A stretch of 64,000 nt of DNA from Rubrivivax sp. Lineage in GTDB: Bacteria > Pseudomonadota > Gammaproteobacteria > Burkholderiales > Burkholderiaceae_C. The position numbers and the translations under genes are program-made. The stretch lies in contig JAIYCR010000038.1 of the NCBI GenBank assembly GCA_027487905.1, forward strand, positions 1 to 64,000. The letters run 5' to 3'. The notes under the pieces are model-generated. The model searched no databases, was not told where the DNA came from, and was given only the letters and a program-made list of their open reading frames with translations. Positions 15,864 to 26,104 of this stretch are shown here, one piece after another. Numbering within the stretch: the first letter of the stretch is position 1; each line of letters starts with the position of its first letter.

Positions 15864-18368
15864 TCAAAATTGTGGATAAATGGGGACCGGAGGATATGAC
15901 AACTCCGAACCCGAATCATCGTCCGCATCCCCAGGGTGATTGTCAATTGCAAGATTCGGCCCGACACGTGCAGTGCGAACATCGTCATCCGCGCTTTCGA
16001 ACCACGCGCCAGGCAGCAATCGGCGGGTGCTCTGGTGCCCGTAGCGTTCGTCGAGCAGCCACAGGACACCGCAGTCCTGCGGCGTGCGAACGATCCGCCC
16101 CGCTGCCTGGACGACTCGCTGCATCGCCGGCACCCAATCGGCATAGCGCTGCTCGGGGCCGAAGAGCGCATTCATCCGGGCTTTGGTGGCTTCCAGCAGC
16201 GGGGACACCGGCGCCAGGCCCATCGTCGCGATGAACGCGCCGATCAGCCTCCTGCCCGGCAGGTCCACGCCTTCGGCAAACAGCCCGCCCAGCACGGCAA
16301 AGCCCACGCCCTGCCCGTCCGCACGGAAACGCTCGAGGAACTCGGCACGGGCCGCAGGGCCCATGCGAGGCGATTGGCGCCATTGCGGCAGGTCGGGGCG
16401 GCGCGACTGAAGTTCATCGGCCACGCGGTCGAGGTAGTCGAAGCTGCTGAAGAACGCGAGGTAGTTGCCCGGGGCTTGGTCGAATTGAGCAGCGATGCGC
16501 TCGACCAGGGCCTTGAGCGTGCGGCCCCGGTCGGGGTAGCGGGTGGAAAGACCGTGTGCAATGCGCACCGACAGGTTGCGGGCGGGAAAGACCGGACCCA
16601 CCTGGCACCAGACGGTGTCTTCAGGCAAGCCCAGCATGCGAATGGCGTAGTCGGGCGGACTCAAGGTGGCCGAGAAGAGCACCAGGCTGTGCAGGGCCTT
16701 CCAGCGCTGACGCAGGTGCGATGCAGGCACCACGCAGCGAATCGACAGCCGCGCCTGTTCGGGCGATGGGCATTGCACCTCCAGCAAGGACGCATCGGCG
16801 ACGCTGTCGAGCAACCGGGCCAGGCGGTGCAGCGAGAAATGCACGTCCAGCAAGGCCCCCACGGTCAGCGGGTGACGCTGGAAGTGGTCGGACAGGACCG
16901 ATACGCATTGCTGCAGCGCCTGGCCGAGTTCGTCGGGCGGCGCCTGGACGAATGCATGGGGCCGGGCGACCGAGGCCGCCCATTCGCCCGCCTGGGCCTG
17001 CCAGCGTTCGAGGGCTGCGCGGACCTCGGGCGGGGCCGACGGCGCCACACGCGAGACCTCGGCCAGGTCCACCTCCGCGCCGTACATCGCACGGGTGCGC
17101 TCGACCAGGTTGTGCGCCTCGTCCACCAGCACCGAGACCCGCCACTCCAGCGCCTGCATCAAAGAGGCGATCTGGCCATTCGGGTCGAGCAGGTGGTGCA
17201 CATCGGCCACGATGACATCGCCCCATCGCAGCAGTTCCTGCCCCAGGTAGTAGGGGCAGATGCCATGCGCGAGCGCGATTTCGCGCTGCGCATGGCCGTC
17301 CATCCAGCCCCGCGCGACCGCCGCCTCACGGGCCGGTGCCAGGCGGTCGAAGAAGCCGCGCGCCAGCGGACAGGCATCGCCATGGCAGGCCTTTCCCGGG
17401 TGTTCGCAGGCCTGCTCCTTGGCAACGGCCACCACCACCCGCAGCGCCGGTGTCTGCAGGGAGGCCCTCAGCGTGGCGAGCGTGGCCAGTGCATGCGGAC
17501 GGGCGCTTCCCTTGCAGGTGAGGAAGACGAGCTTGTCGATGGCCTGCTCGGGCAAGGCCCGAAGGCTCGGAAACAGGGTTCCCACCGTCTTGCCGATGCC
17601 GGTGGGCGCCTCGCAGAGCAGGCTTCGGCCCTGGATGGCCGCCCGGTAGACCGCCTCGGCGAGCGTGCGCTGCCCGCGACGGAAGTCGCCCGCCGGAAAG
17701 GCGAGCGTGCGCAGCGCCTCGTCGCGCCGCGTGCGGTGCTCGGCCTCGGTTCGGGCCCATCCGGCGAAGGCCTGGCATCGGGCCTCGAAGAGCGACTCCA
17801 GCGCGGCCGCGCCGAAACGCTCCTGCAGCACGGTCTCCTGCTGGGTGTCCACATCGAAGTACACGAGGGCCAGCAGCAGTTCGTCGCAGCCTCGGTCGCG
17901 GCAGAACAAGGCGCCGTAGGTCAGCAGCTGCGCCCAGTGCAGGTGGCGGCGGTTGTCGGGCAGATCTTCGGGCCGGCCGCGGATGGTCTTGACCTCCTCC
18001 AGACAGAGCCGATCGGGGTCGTAGCCGTCGGCCCGCCCGCGCACGCGCAGCCCCCCCTGCTGCGACTGCAGCGCCACTTCGGTTTCGTAGCCAGGGCCGC
18101 GGCGAAGGGCCACCAGCTGCTGCCCCCGCAGGCCTTCGATCGCGGTGGCCGAAGGCGTGAAGCGGCGGTCCAGGTCGCCCGCCTTGGCGGTGAACTCGCA
18201 CAGGCTGCGCACCGACACGGTGAAACGCCAGCCGCCCTCGGGCGTGACCTGTGCGTCGACGGCATCGCCGGCCAGACGCGGCGCGTCATCCGCAGGCGCG
18301 CTGCTCAGCCCTGCATCGGGGGAGCGTTCATCCGAAGGCCGCGGAGTCGGGGGTGCGGCGTGCAGCAT
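15864..18368 (-). CDS. PD-(D/E)XK nuclease fused to XPD/DinG-type Fe-S DNA helicase
   Basis: An 834-residue superfamily-2 helicase. The N-terminal part holds a RecB/Cas4-like nuclease motif: Asp114 in GRADGYD, Glu125-x-Lys127 in LEEVKT, and Gln147 in the downstream WAQLLTYG. Walker A (EAPTGIGKT) spans 253-261. Four cysteines at about 321, 328, 333 and 371 match the 4Fe-4S pin of the XPD/Rad3/DinG class. The DEAH box is at 416-419 (VDEAHN), and the C-terminal half carries the Helicase_C_2 part with GLFAEGVDLPG and QAAGRIVR. It probably unwinds and trims DNA during repair. The ATG at 18368 gives a proline-rich leader of about 35 residues. The stop TGA overlaps the Shine-Dalgarno site of the H-NS-family gene. 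The last 30 residues use AT-richer codons. Confidence 0.9.
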   Translation of the reverse strand: MLHAAPPTPRPSDERSPDAGLSSAPADDAPRLAGDAVDAQVTPEGGWRFTVSVRSLCEFTAKAGDLDRRFTPSATAIEGLRGQQLVALRRGPGYETEVALQSQQGGLRVRGRADGYDPDRLCLEEVKTIRGRPEDLPDNRRHLHWAQLLTYGALFCRDRGCDELLLALVYFDVDTQQETVLQERFGAAALESLFEARCQAFAGWARTEAEHRTRRDEALRTLAFPAGDFRRGQRTLAEAVYRAAIQGRSLLCEAPTGIGKTVGTLFPSLRALPEQAIDKLVFLTCKGSARPHALATLATLRASLQTPALRVVVAVAKEQACEHPGKACHGDACPLARGFFDRLAPAREAAVARGWMDGHAQREIALAHGICPYYLGQELLRWGDVIVADVHHLLDPNGQIASLMQALEWRVSVLVDEAHNLVERTRAMYGAEVDLAEVSRVAPSAPPEVRAALERWQAQAGEWAASVARPHAFVQAPPDELGQALQQCVSVLSDHFQRHPLTVGALLDVHFSLHRLARLLDSVADASLLEVQCPSPEQARLSIRCVVPASHLRQRWKALHSLVLFSATLSPPDYAIRMLGLPEDTVWCQVGPVFPARNLSVRIAHGLSTRYPDRGRTLKALVERIAAQFDQAPGNYLAFFSSFDYLDRVADELQSRRPDLPQWRQSPRMGPAARAEFLERFRADGQGVGFAVLGGLFAEGVDLPGRRLIGAFIATMGLAPVSPLLEATKARMNALFGPEQRYADWVPAMQRVVQAAGRIVRTPQDCGVLWLLDERYGHQSTRRLLPGAWFESADDDVRTARVGPNLAIDNHPGDADDDSGSELSYPPVPIYPQF
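15918..15946 (-). promoter_or_regulatory. possible promoter for the H-NS-family gene
   Basis: A perfect -35 hexamer TTGACA (minus strand, 15946-15941) lies inside the 3' end of the helicase gene. The hexamer 17 bases downstream (GACGAT) is only a weak -10 match. The surrounding 80 bases are clearly AT-richer than the rest of the gene, and the distance to the TTG start (about 60 bases) would suit a promoter. The weak -10 keeps this tentative. Confidence 0.3.
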
Positions 18369-18504
18369 GCCCCGATTGTCGCGACCTGATCGGCTCCGAC
18401 CGGACCGGCTGCCGTGGCAAGGCGCTGTCGTTCACCGGCGGGAAGTCGGCCAGCGCTGCCCACCCCACGCGCCGAAAGTCGAACCCGGTGCTGCGCAACG
18501 CGCG

Positions 18505-18510
18505 TATAGT
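18505..18510 (+). promoter_or_regulatory. -10-like hexamer TATAGT upstream of the cold-shock gene
   Basis: TATAGT stands out in a GC-rich region and is followed by about 155 bases before the cold-shock start codon. No good -35 hexamer lies 16-18 bases upstream. A start near 18517 would give a leader of about 150 nucleotides, the long untranslated type usual for cspA-like mRNAs. Confidence 0.4.
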
Positions 18511-18620
18511 GGAACGGCAGCTTTGCTCAGGACCGTCTCTCGTAGGTCTCTTCTGGTCCGCCGGTCCCACCGGTTGCTTGGTCGATTCTTCCCTCAGGTG
18601 TATCTCGTGGCGCTTCTGCA

Positions 18621-18644
18621 CTGCGTTGGCATGTGCCGACGCAG
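18621..18644 (+). promoter_or_regulatory. stem-loop in the cold-shock mRNA leader
   Basis: A 10-bp stem (CTGCGTTGGC / GCCGACGCAG, one G-U pair) with the tetraloop ATGT ends six bases before the AAGGAAA ribosome-binding site. It has no T-run, so it is not a terminator. It could control translation or mRNA stability with temperature; this is inference from position. Confidence 0.5.
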
Positions 18645-18665
18645 CATCTGAAAGGAAATCTAGAC

Positions 18666-18881
18666 ATGGCAACGACCGAAACCGGCACTGTGAAATGGTT
18701 CAACGACGGCAAGGGCTTCGGGTTCATCACCCCCGACACCGGCGGCAAGGACCTCTTCGCCCACTTCAGCGAAATCAAGGGTTCGGGCTTCAAGACCCTG
18801 ACCGAAGCCCAGCGCGTCGAGTTCGAAGTGACGCAGGGCCAGAAGGGCCCGCAGGCGTCCAACATCCGGCCTGTGGCCTGA
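18666..18881 (+). CDS. cspA: cold-shock protein (CspA family)
   Basis: A 71-residue single-domain OB-fold RNA chaperone. RNP1 (KGFGFIT) and RNP2 (DLFAHFSEI) are both present, and the protein starts with TGTVKWFND as in other CspA proteins. These proteins melt mRNA secondary structure and are often induced by cold or made constitutively. The ATG at 18666 is preceded by AAGGAAA with good spacing; the longer frame from 18633 would begin inside the leader stem-loop and is rejected. The gene is monocistronic, with a leader of about 150 bases containing a stem-loop and a strong terminator 37 bases after the stop. Which of several possible paralogs it is cannot be decided from one copy. Confidence 0.95.
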   Translation: MATTETGTVKWFNDGKGFGFITPDTGGKDLFAHFSEIKGSGFKTLTEAQRVEFEVTQGQKGPQASNIRPVA

Positions 18882-18918
18882 GCGTTCGTGACCCGGGCCC
18901 GCCAGGGCCCTTGATCTG

Positions 18919-18945
18919 AAACCGCGGCCCAGTCCGCGGTTTTTT
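18919..18945 (+). terminator. rho-independent terminator after the cold-shock gene
   Basis: AAACCGCGG and CCGCGGTTT arms around a CCCAGT loop, followed by a run of Ts. It is the clearest intrinsic terminator in the window and closes the cold-shock transcript. The next plus-strand gene begins 13 bases later. Confidence 0.9.
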
Positions 18946-18958
18946 CATGGGGCCGACG

Positions 18959-19222
18959 ATGAAGAACCTTCAGGAAGCCACCGAGAAGATCTGTGAACTC
19001 AAGGGGAACCTGGTCGCGCTGGACGCCTTGGTGTCCGCCTTGATCAGCCAGTGGCCCGAACCGGCGCGGGCAGAACTGCTGCGGGTGTTCAGCGTGAACA
19101 TCGAGATCGCACGCACGGTGTTGCTCAACGCGCCCGTGTCCGATCTCACCGTGGCCGCCTTCGACCACGACACCGGCCGCATGGCCGCCTTCCTGCGCAG
19201 CGGCTCGCCGACTCAGGCCTGA
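18959..19222 (+). CDS. hypothetical protein (87 aa)
   Basis: A soluble, mainly helical protein of 87 residues beginning MKNLQEATEKICELKG. I do not recognise the family. The start at ATG 18959 is preferred to 18947 because the latter sits next to the terminator T-run and adds only four residues. The upstream terminator means it needs its own promoter or read-through; none is obvious. Its 3' end overlaps the convergent small membrane-protein gene by 10 bp. Codon-position composition supports it as coding. No function is proposed. Confidence 0.65.
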   Translation: MKNLQEATEKICELKGNLVALDALVSALISQWPEPARAELLRVFSVNIEIARTVLLNAPVSDLTVAAFDHDTGRMAAFLRSGSPTQA

Positions 19223-19548
19223 GCCGGCGGCGCCGGCTGCCCACTGCCTGCCTGGCGCACTTCGGGCGCAGCCGCTCCGTCCCGACTGCCGCCCTCGGTT
19301 GATCCGGCGTTCTGCTCGGCCCGGCGCGCCTTGCGCGCGCCGCGGACGTTCATCAAAGCCAGCGCCACCTGCAGCAGCACCAGGGCGATGGCGCCGTCGT
19401 CCACGCCCCAGGCCACCCACAGGGCATTGCTGAGCAGAAAGACCCAGAAGCCGGCGCGTCGCCGGCCGGCGCGTTCGGATGCCACCAGCCAGGAAGCGGC
19501 GATGGTGGCGACCATGGCGGGCCACTGCAGCAAGGCGATCCAGTCCAT
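19213..19548 (-). CDS. small membrane protein, unknown function (111 aa)
   Basis: A 111-residue protein starting MDWIALLQWP with three likely membrane segments (about 2-22, 32-52 and 53-70) and a charged, alanine-rich C-terminal tail. The pattern ALWVAWGVDDGAIALVLLQ resembles small PnuC- or SemiSWEET-like membrane proteins, but it is too short and divergent to assign. The open frame extends upstream to 19686, but that extra part is basic, low in hydrophobicity and runs into the ku promoter region, so ATG 19548 is preferred. It is transcribed divergently from ku and convergently with the 87-residue protein. Confidence 0.6.
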   Translation of the reverse strand: MDWIALLQWPAMVATIAASWLVASERAGRRRAGFWVFLLSNALWVAWGVDDGAIALVLLQVALALMNVRGARKARRAEQNAGSTEGGSRDGAAAPEVRQAGSGQPAPPAQA

Positions 19549-19738
19549 CGGGCGAGTGCCTCCTGAGGTCGCGGACGGGTGGCCCGCGCCCCGCGCTTGA
19601 GGCAAGCAGCGCGCCCTGGCCGTGCGCCCGCACCTGGCGGTTTGCGGGGCCGTGCCCCTGGCTGGCCAGCACCACGCCGACACCACCCGATCGGGCGACG
19701 GTCACGGTCACGGGCGCGTCATTTGCCGAACGCACACC

Positions 19739-20674
19739 ATGCCCCGCGTGATCTGGAAAGGCGCCATCAGCTTCGGCCTCGTGCATGTGCCGGTGTCGCT
19801 CGTGTCCGCCTCCAGCGTCAGCGGCATCGACTTCGACTGGCTGGACCAGCGCACGATGGACCCGGTGGGCTACAAGCGCATCAACAAGCGCACGGGGGAG
19901 GAACTCGCCGGCGAGCACATCGTGCGGGGCGTCAAGGTGGCCGATGGCCGCTACGTCGTCCTGAGCGACGACGAGATCAAGGCGGCCTATCCGCGCACGG
20001 TGCAGACCATTGAGATCGAGGGCTTCGTCGACCCGTCGCAGATTCCCTTCACCTTCCTGGAGAAGCCCTTCTACCTGGAGCCCCTGCCCAAGGGCGAACG
20101 GGTCTACGCGCTGCTGCGCGAGGCGCTGAAGGACGCCGGCGTCGTGGGTGTGGCCCGGGTCGTGATGCACACCAAGGAGCACCTGGCCGTGCTGGTGCCG
20201 GTGGGCGAAGCGCTGATGCTGGACACGCTGCGCTGGGCCGCGGAGGTCAAGCCCCCGGACGGTCTGAAGCTGCCGCCGCAGGACCGGCAGGCCGCGCGTC
20301 TCAAGGAAGCCGAGCTGCAGATGGCACGCCAGCTGATCGCCGACATGACCTACGACTGGCAGGCCGACCGCTATGCCGACCGCTTCACCGAGGCGGTGCA
20401 GTCGTTGGTGGACCAGCGCGCTGCCGCGGGACGGGTGGAGGAGGTCGAGCCGCTGGAAGCTTCGGCGCCGGGCAGCGCCGCGTCCAACGTCGTCGACCTC
20501 ACCGAGCTGCTGCGGCAAAGCCTGGACAAGCGGGGGGCCCGACCGGCGAGCGCCGACCCTGGCCCGCGTCGCCGCGCCGCGACGGCGCGGAAGGCACCGG
20601 CACCTGCACCGGCATCGGCGCCAGCACCAACGCCGGCAGCCGCATCCAAGCCCTCGTCGCGGCGGCGGGCCTGA
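19739..20674 (+). CDS. ku: Ku DNA end-binding protein (bacterial NHEJ)
   Basis: A 311-residue homodimeric Ku that rings broken DNA ends and recruits LigD. It begins with the family-typical MPRVIWKGAISFGLVHVPV and contains GYKRINKRTGEE, EIEGFVD and YLEPLPKGERVYALLREAL. The core Ku domain fills about residues 1-235. It is followed by a linker (NVVDLTELLRQSL, the conserved minimal C-terminal motif) and a 45-residue tail rich in Pro, Ala, Arg and Lys, of the kind that contributes to DNA binding in other bacteria. ATG 19739 is chosen because the residues upstream have no family similarity. ligD begins 30 bases downstream on the same strand, so the two form an operon. Confidence 0.96.
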   Translation: MPRVIWKGAISFGLVHVPVSLVSASSVSGIDFDWLDQRTMDPVGYKRINKRTGEELAGEHIVRGVKVADGRYVVLSDDEIKAAYPRTVQTIEIEGFVDPSQIPFTFLEKPFYLEPLPKGERVYALLREALKDAGVVGVARVVMHTKEHLAVLVPVGEALMLDTLRWAAEVKPPDGLKLPPQDRQAARLKEAELQMARQLIADMTYDWQADRYADRFTEAVQSLVDQRAAAGRVEEVEPLEASAPGSAASNVVDLTELLRQSLDKRGARPASADPGPRRRAATARKAPAPAPASAPAPTPAAASKPSSRRRA

Positions 20675-20704
20675 GCGGCCCGAGGCCCCCAGCCTGCGCG
20701 CACC

Positions 20705-23302
<2,598 letters not shown>

Positions 23303-23365
23303 CACCGGTCGATCCGGCGCGAACGGGCTGCGCCGGCGCAGGTACTCGACTTGCCGAGGCCGGCC

Positions 23366-24274
23366 ATGCAGCCAACGCCGCCCGACAGGCCCGCCCCGTG
23401 GGGCGGGATATCACCCGCGCCCGCGCCCACGCCCCGGCTTGGGGGTGGCGGTGGGGGTGAGCGCGGCGAGGGCCCACTGCAGGCGGTGCTGGCGCGCATC
23501 GGCGCCCCCGTTCAGCGCAGCCTCGAGCGCTCGCGCGGCACGCTGTCCTTCGTGGGCGAGGTGCTGCTGGCGCTTTCGCGGCTGCTGCGCGGACGCGGGC
23601 AGATGCGGCGGGCCGATCTGGCCTGGCACATCGAGCAGGCGGGCCCCCGCGGGCTGGGCGTCGTGGCGCTGGTCAGCGCCATGGTCGGGCTCATCCTGGC
23701 CTACATGGGCGCCACGCAGCTGCAGCGCTTCGGCGCGCAGATCTACATCGCCGACCTGGTCACCATCGGCGTCGTCCGCGAGGTGGCCGCGCTGATGGTG
23801 GGCATCGTGCTGGCCGGTCGGGTGGGCGCGGCCTTCGCGGCCCAGCTGGGCAGCATGCAGGCCAACGAGGAGCTCGACGCGCTGCGGGTGCTGGGCATCG
23901 ACCCGGTGGATCACCTCGTGCTGCCGCGACTGCTGGCGCTGGCGGTGTGCGGGCCGCTGCTCACGGTGTTCGCCGCGGGCGTGGGCCTGCTGGCCGGCAT
24001 GGCGGTGGCCGTGGGGGTGCACGGCATCGGCGCTGTGGAATACCTCACCGCCAGTGCCCAGGCGATGACGCTGCCCAACGTGGGGGTGGGGTTGCTCAAG
24101 GGCACCGTGTACGCGCTGCTGGTCGCGCTGGCCGGTTGTCGCCAGGGCCTGGCGGCCGGACGCAGCGCCGAGGCCGTCGGCCAGGCCACCACCGCGGCGG
24201 TGGTGCAGTCCATCGTGTGGTCCACCGTGGCGGCATCGGTGCTCACGGTGATGCTGCAGCGGCTGGGGTGGTGA
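23366..24274 (+). CDS. MlaE-family ABC transporter permease (MCE system)
   Basis: A 302-residue inner-membrane permease of the MlaE/YrbE family. After a Pro/Gly-rich leader of about 45 residues it has five to six membrane segments. It includes family-typical GVVREVAALMVGIVLAGRVG and a block with LGSMQANEELDALRVLGIDP, the cytoplasmic coupling region. ATG 23366 is preferred to the TTG at 23351 because GAGG lies seven bases upstream of it. It opens a four-gene set with an ATPase, an MCE protein and a lipoprotein; the ATPase starts 4 bp after its stop. Such systems move phospholipids or other lipids between the inner and outer membranes. No MlaB (STAS) or MlaC gene is present nearby, so it is more like the PqiABC or generic MCE type than the classic mla operon. 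Confidence 0.92.
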   Translation: MQPTPPDRPAPWGGISPAPAPTPRLGGGGGGERGEGPLQAVLARIGAPVQRSLERSRGTLSFVGEVLLALSRLLRGRGQMRRADLAWHIEQAGPRGLGVVALVSAMVGLILAYMGATQLQRFGAQIYIADLVTIGVVREVAALMVGIVLAGRVGAAFAAQLGSMQANEELDALRVLGIDPVDHLVLPRLLALAVCGPLLTVFAAGVGLLAGMAVAVGVHGIGAVEYLTASAQAMTLPNVGVGLLKGTVYALLVALAGCRQGLAAGRSAEAVGQATTAAVVQSIVWSTVAASVLTVMLQRLGW

Positions 24275-24278
24275 GGCC

Positions 24279-25103
24279 ATGGCCCACGCGGTGAGCGTCC
24301 AGGCCCGCGGACTGACGCTCGCGCACGGCGAGCGCGTGCTGCAGCGAAACCTGGACTTCGACGTCCGGCAGGGCGAGGTGCTGGCCATCACCGGCACCAG
24401 CGGCTGCGGCAAGAGCACGCTGCTGCGCCACCTGGTGGGCCTGCAGGCGCCTGCGGCGGGGCAGGTGCTGCACGATGGTGTGGACCTGCAGGCGGCCGAC
24501 GGGCCCACCCTGTCGCGCCTGCGCCGTCGAATGGGCGTGAGCTTGCAGTCCGGTGCGCTCTGGAGCAGCCTGAGCGTGGGCGAGAACCTGATGCTGCCGC
24601 TGGAGCTGCTGAGCGATCTGGACGCCGCGCAACGGCAAGCCCGGGCCCGCTCGCTGCTCGAGCGCGTGGGCCTGGCCGACAGCTTCGACCGCGAGCCGGC
24701 CGCCCTTTCCGGAGGCATGCGCAAGCGCGCCGCCATCGCCCGCTCGCTGGTGCTGCAACCCGCGGTGCTCTTCCTGGACGAGCCGTCCGCCGGACTCGAC
24801 CCTGTGGCCTCGGCCCAGCTGGACGCGCTGATCGACTCCCTGCGCCGCGAGCTGGACACCGCCGTGGTGATGGTCACCCACGAGCTGGCAAGCCTCTTCG
24901 CGCTGGCCGACCGCATGCTCTTCCTGGACGTGCAGGCCGGCACGATGACCGCACTGGGCGCGCCCGCCGTGCTGATGCACGAGGGCCCGGGTCCGGTGCG
25001 CGAGTTTCTCGGGCGGCAGGGCCGGACCCCGGTCCGATCGTCCCCAGCGTCGCCCTTGCAGCCGGACAGCCTGACATGGCGCGCCGAAGTCGTCCGGCCC
25101 TGA
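24279..25103 (+). CDS. ABC transporter ATP-binding protein of the MCE system
   Basis: A 274-residue MlaF-like ATPase. Walker A GTSGCGKST (39-47), the signature LSGGMRKRAAIARSL, Walker B VLFLDEPSAGLD and the switch histidine in MVTHE are all intact, so it should hydrolyse ATP and drive the MlaE-type permease encoded just upstream. The start ATG 24279 lies 4 bp after the permease stop. Its 3' end overlaps the start of the MCE gene by 28 bp, an arrangement that supports co-translation. The C-terminal tail after about residue 240 is Pro/Arg-rich and carries no recognised domain. Confidence 0.93.
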   Translation: MAHAVSVQARGLTLAHGERVLQRNLDFDVRQGEVLAITGTSGCGKSTLLRHLVGLQAPAAGQVLHDGVDLQAADGPTLSRLRRRMGVSLQSGALWSSLSVGENLMLPLELLSDLDAAQRQARARSLLERVGLADSFDREPAALSGGMRKRAAIARSLVLQPAVLFLDEPSAGLDPVASAQLDALIDSLRRELDTAVVMVTHELASLFALADRMLFLDVQAGTMTALGAPAVLMHEGPGPVREFLGRQGRTPVRSSPASPLQPDSLTWRAEVVRP

Positions 25104-26104
25104 TCGGGGCCTTCGTGGTCGGCGCGCTGGCGCTGCTGGCGCTCACGGTCATCGCGCTCGCGGGCGATCGGCTCTTCGTGCGCTCCGAGCGCGCGGTGAT
25201 GCACTTCACCGGCTCGGTCTACGGGCTGCAGACCGGCGCGCCGGTGGTCTTCCGGGGCGTGCGCGTGGGCAGCGTGAGCGCGCTGGAGGTGGTCTACGAC
25301 AGCCATGCGGACACCCACTCGATCCGGGTGCGCGCCGACCTGGACGCGCAGGCGGTCAGGGCGCTTCAAGTTGCAGCGGACGACGCCGGCGTGCCGCTGG
25401 GTCTGGAGCGCCTGGTCCAGCGCGGGCTGACCGCCCAGCTGCAGATGCAAAGCTTCGTCACCGGGCTGCTCTACATCGACCTGGACCTCAGGCCCGGTCG
25501 CAGCGCCGGCCTGAAAGGCCCCCGCAGCCGGGGCGCCGGCGCTGGCGCTGCGGTGGAGATTCCCACCACCGCCACCGCCATCCAGGCCTTGAAGAGCCAG
25601 CTGGACGGCATGGACTTCCGTCGCCTGGCCGAAGACGTGTCGGCCATCGCGGCCTCCGCGCGCGCCGTGCTCGCCGGGCCGCAGCTGCAGGCGGCCCTGG
25701 AAGACCTCGCGCAGGTGGCGGCCAACGTCAACCGGCTGACCGCCCGCCTGGACAGGCGGCTGGACCCACTGTCCGAGGAACTGCAGCGCACGCTGCAATC
25801 CGCCCGGCAGGCGCTGCATTCCGGCGGCGAGGCCTCGCGCAGCGTGGCGCAGACCAGCGACCGCCTGGGGCTGCTGCTGGCACCGGAAGGCCCGCTGGTG
25901 CAGGACCTGCGCACCGCGCTGTCCGAGGTGGCGCGCAGCGCGGAGGCCCTGCGGGCGACCGCCGAAAGCGGAGCGCCCCTGGCCGAGGACGCCGACCGGG
26001 CGCTGCGCGATGTCTCGGCGGCGGCGCGTGCGCTGCGCACGCTCGTGGAGACCCTCGACCGACAACCGGATGCCTGGCTGCGCGGCCGGCGAACCCAGCC
26101 ATGA
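25076..26104 (+). CDS. MCE (MlaD-like) periplasmic lipid-binding protein
   Basis: A 342-residue protein anchored by an N-terminal membrane segment (about 8-30). The MCE domain at about 40-120 contains LQTGAPVVFRGVRVGSV, the characteristic start of the fold. A long helical region follows (about 150-340) rich in Ala, Leu, Gln and Arg with heptad character; in related proteins this forms a periplasmic tube or bundle. It would form a hexamer on the MlaE-type permease and pass lipids across the periplasm. Its ATG overlaps the ATPase gene by 28 bp, and its TGA overlaps the lipoprotein start as ATGA, so all four genes are tightly coupled. Confidence 0.92.
   Translation: MARRSRPALIGAFVVGALALLALTVIALAGDRLFVRSERAVMHFTGSVYGLQTGAPVVFRGVRVGSVSALEVVYDSHADTHSIRVRADLDAQAVRALQVAADDAGVPLGLERLVQRGLTAQLQMQSFVTGLLYIDLDLRPGRSAGLKGPRSRGAGAGAAVEIPTTATAIQALKSQLDGMDFRRLAEDVSAIAASARAVLAGPQLQAALEDLAQVAANVNRLTARLDRRLDPLSEELQRTLQSARQALHSGGEASRSVAQTSDRLGLLLAPEGPLVQDLRTALSEVARSAEALRATAESGAPLAEDADRALRDVSAAARALRTLVETLDRQPDAWLRGRRTQP

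Noticed and set aside
18621-18644. Reading the cold-shock leader stem as a terminator
   Set aside because: There is no T-run after it and a ribosome-binding site follows within six bases.
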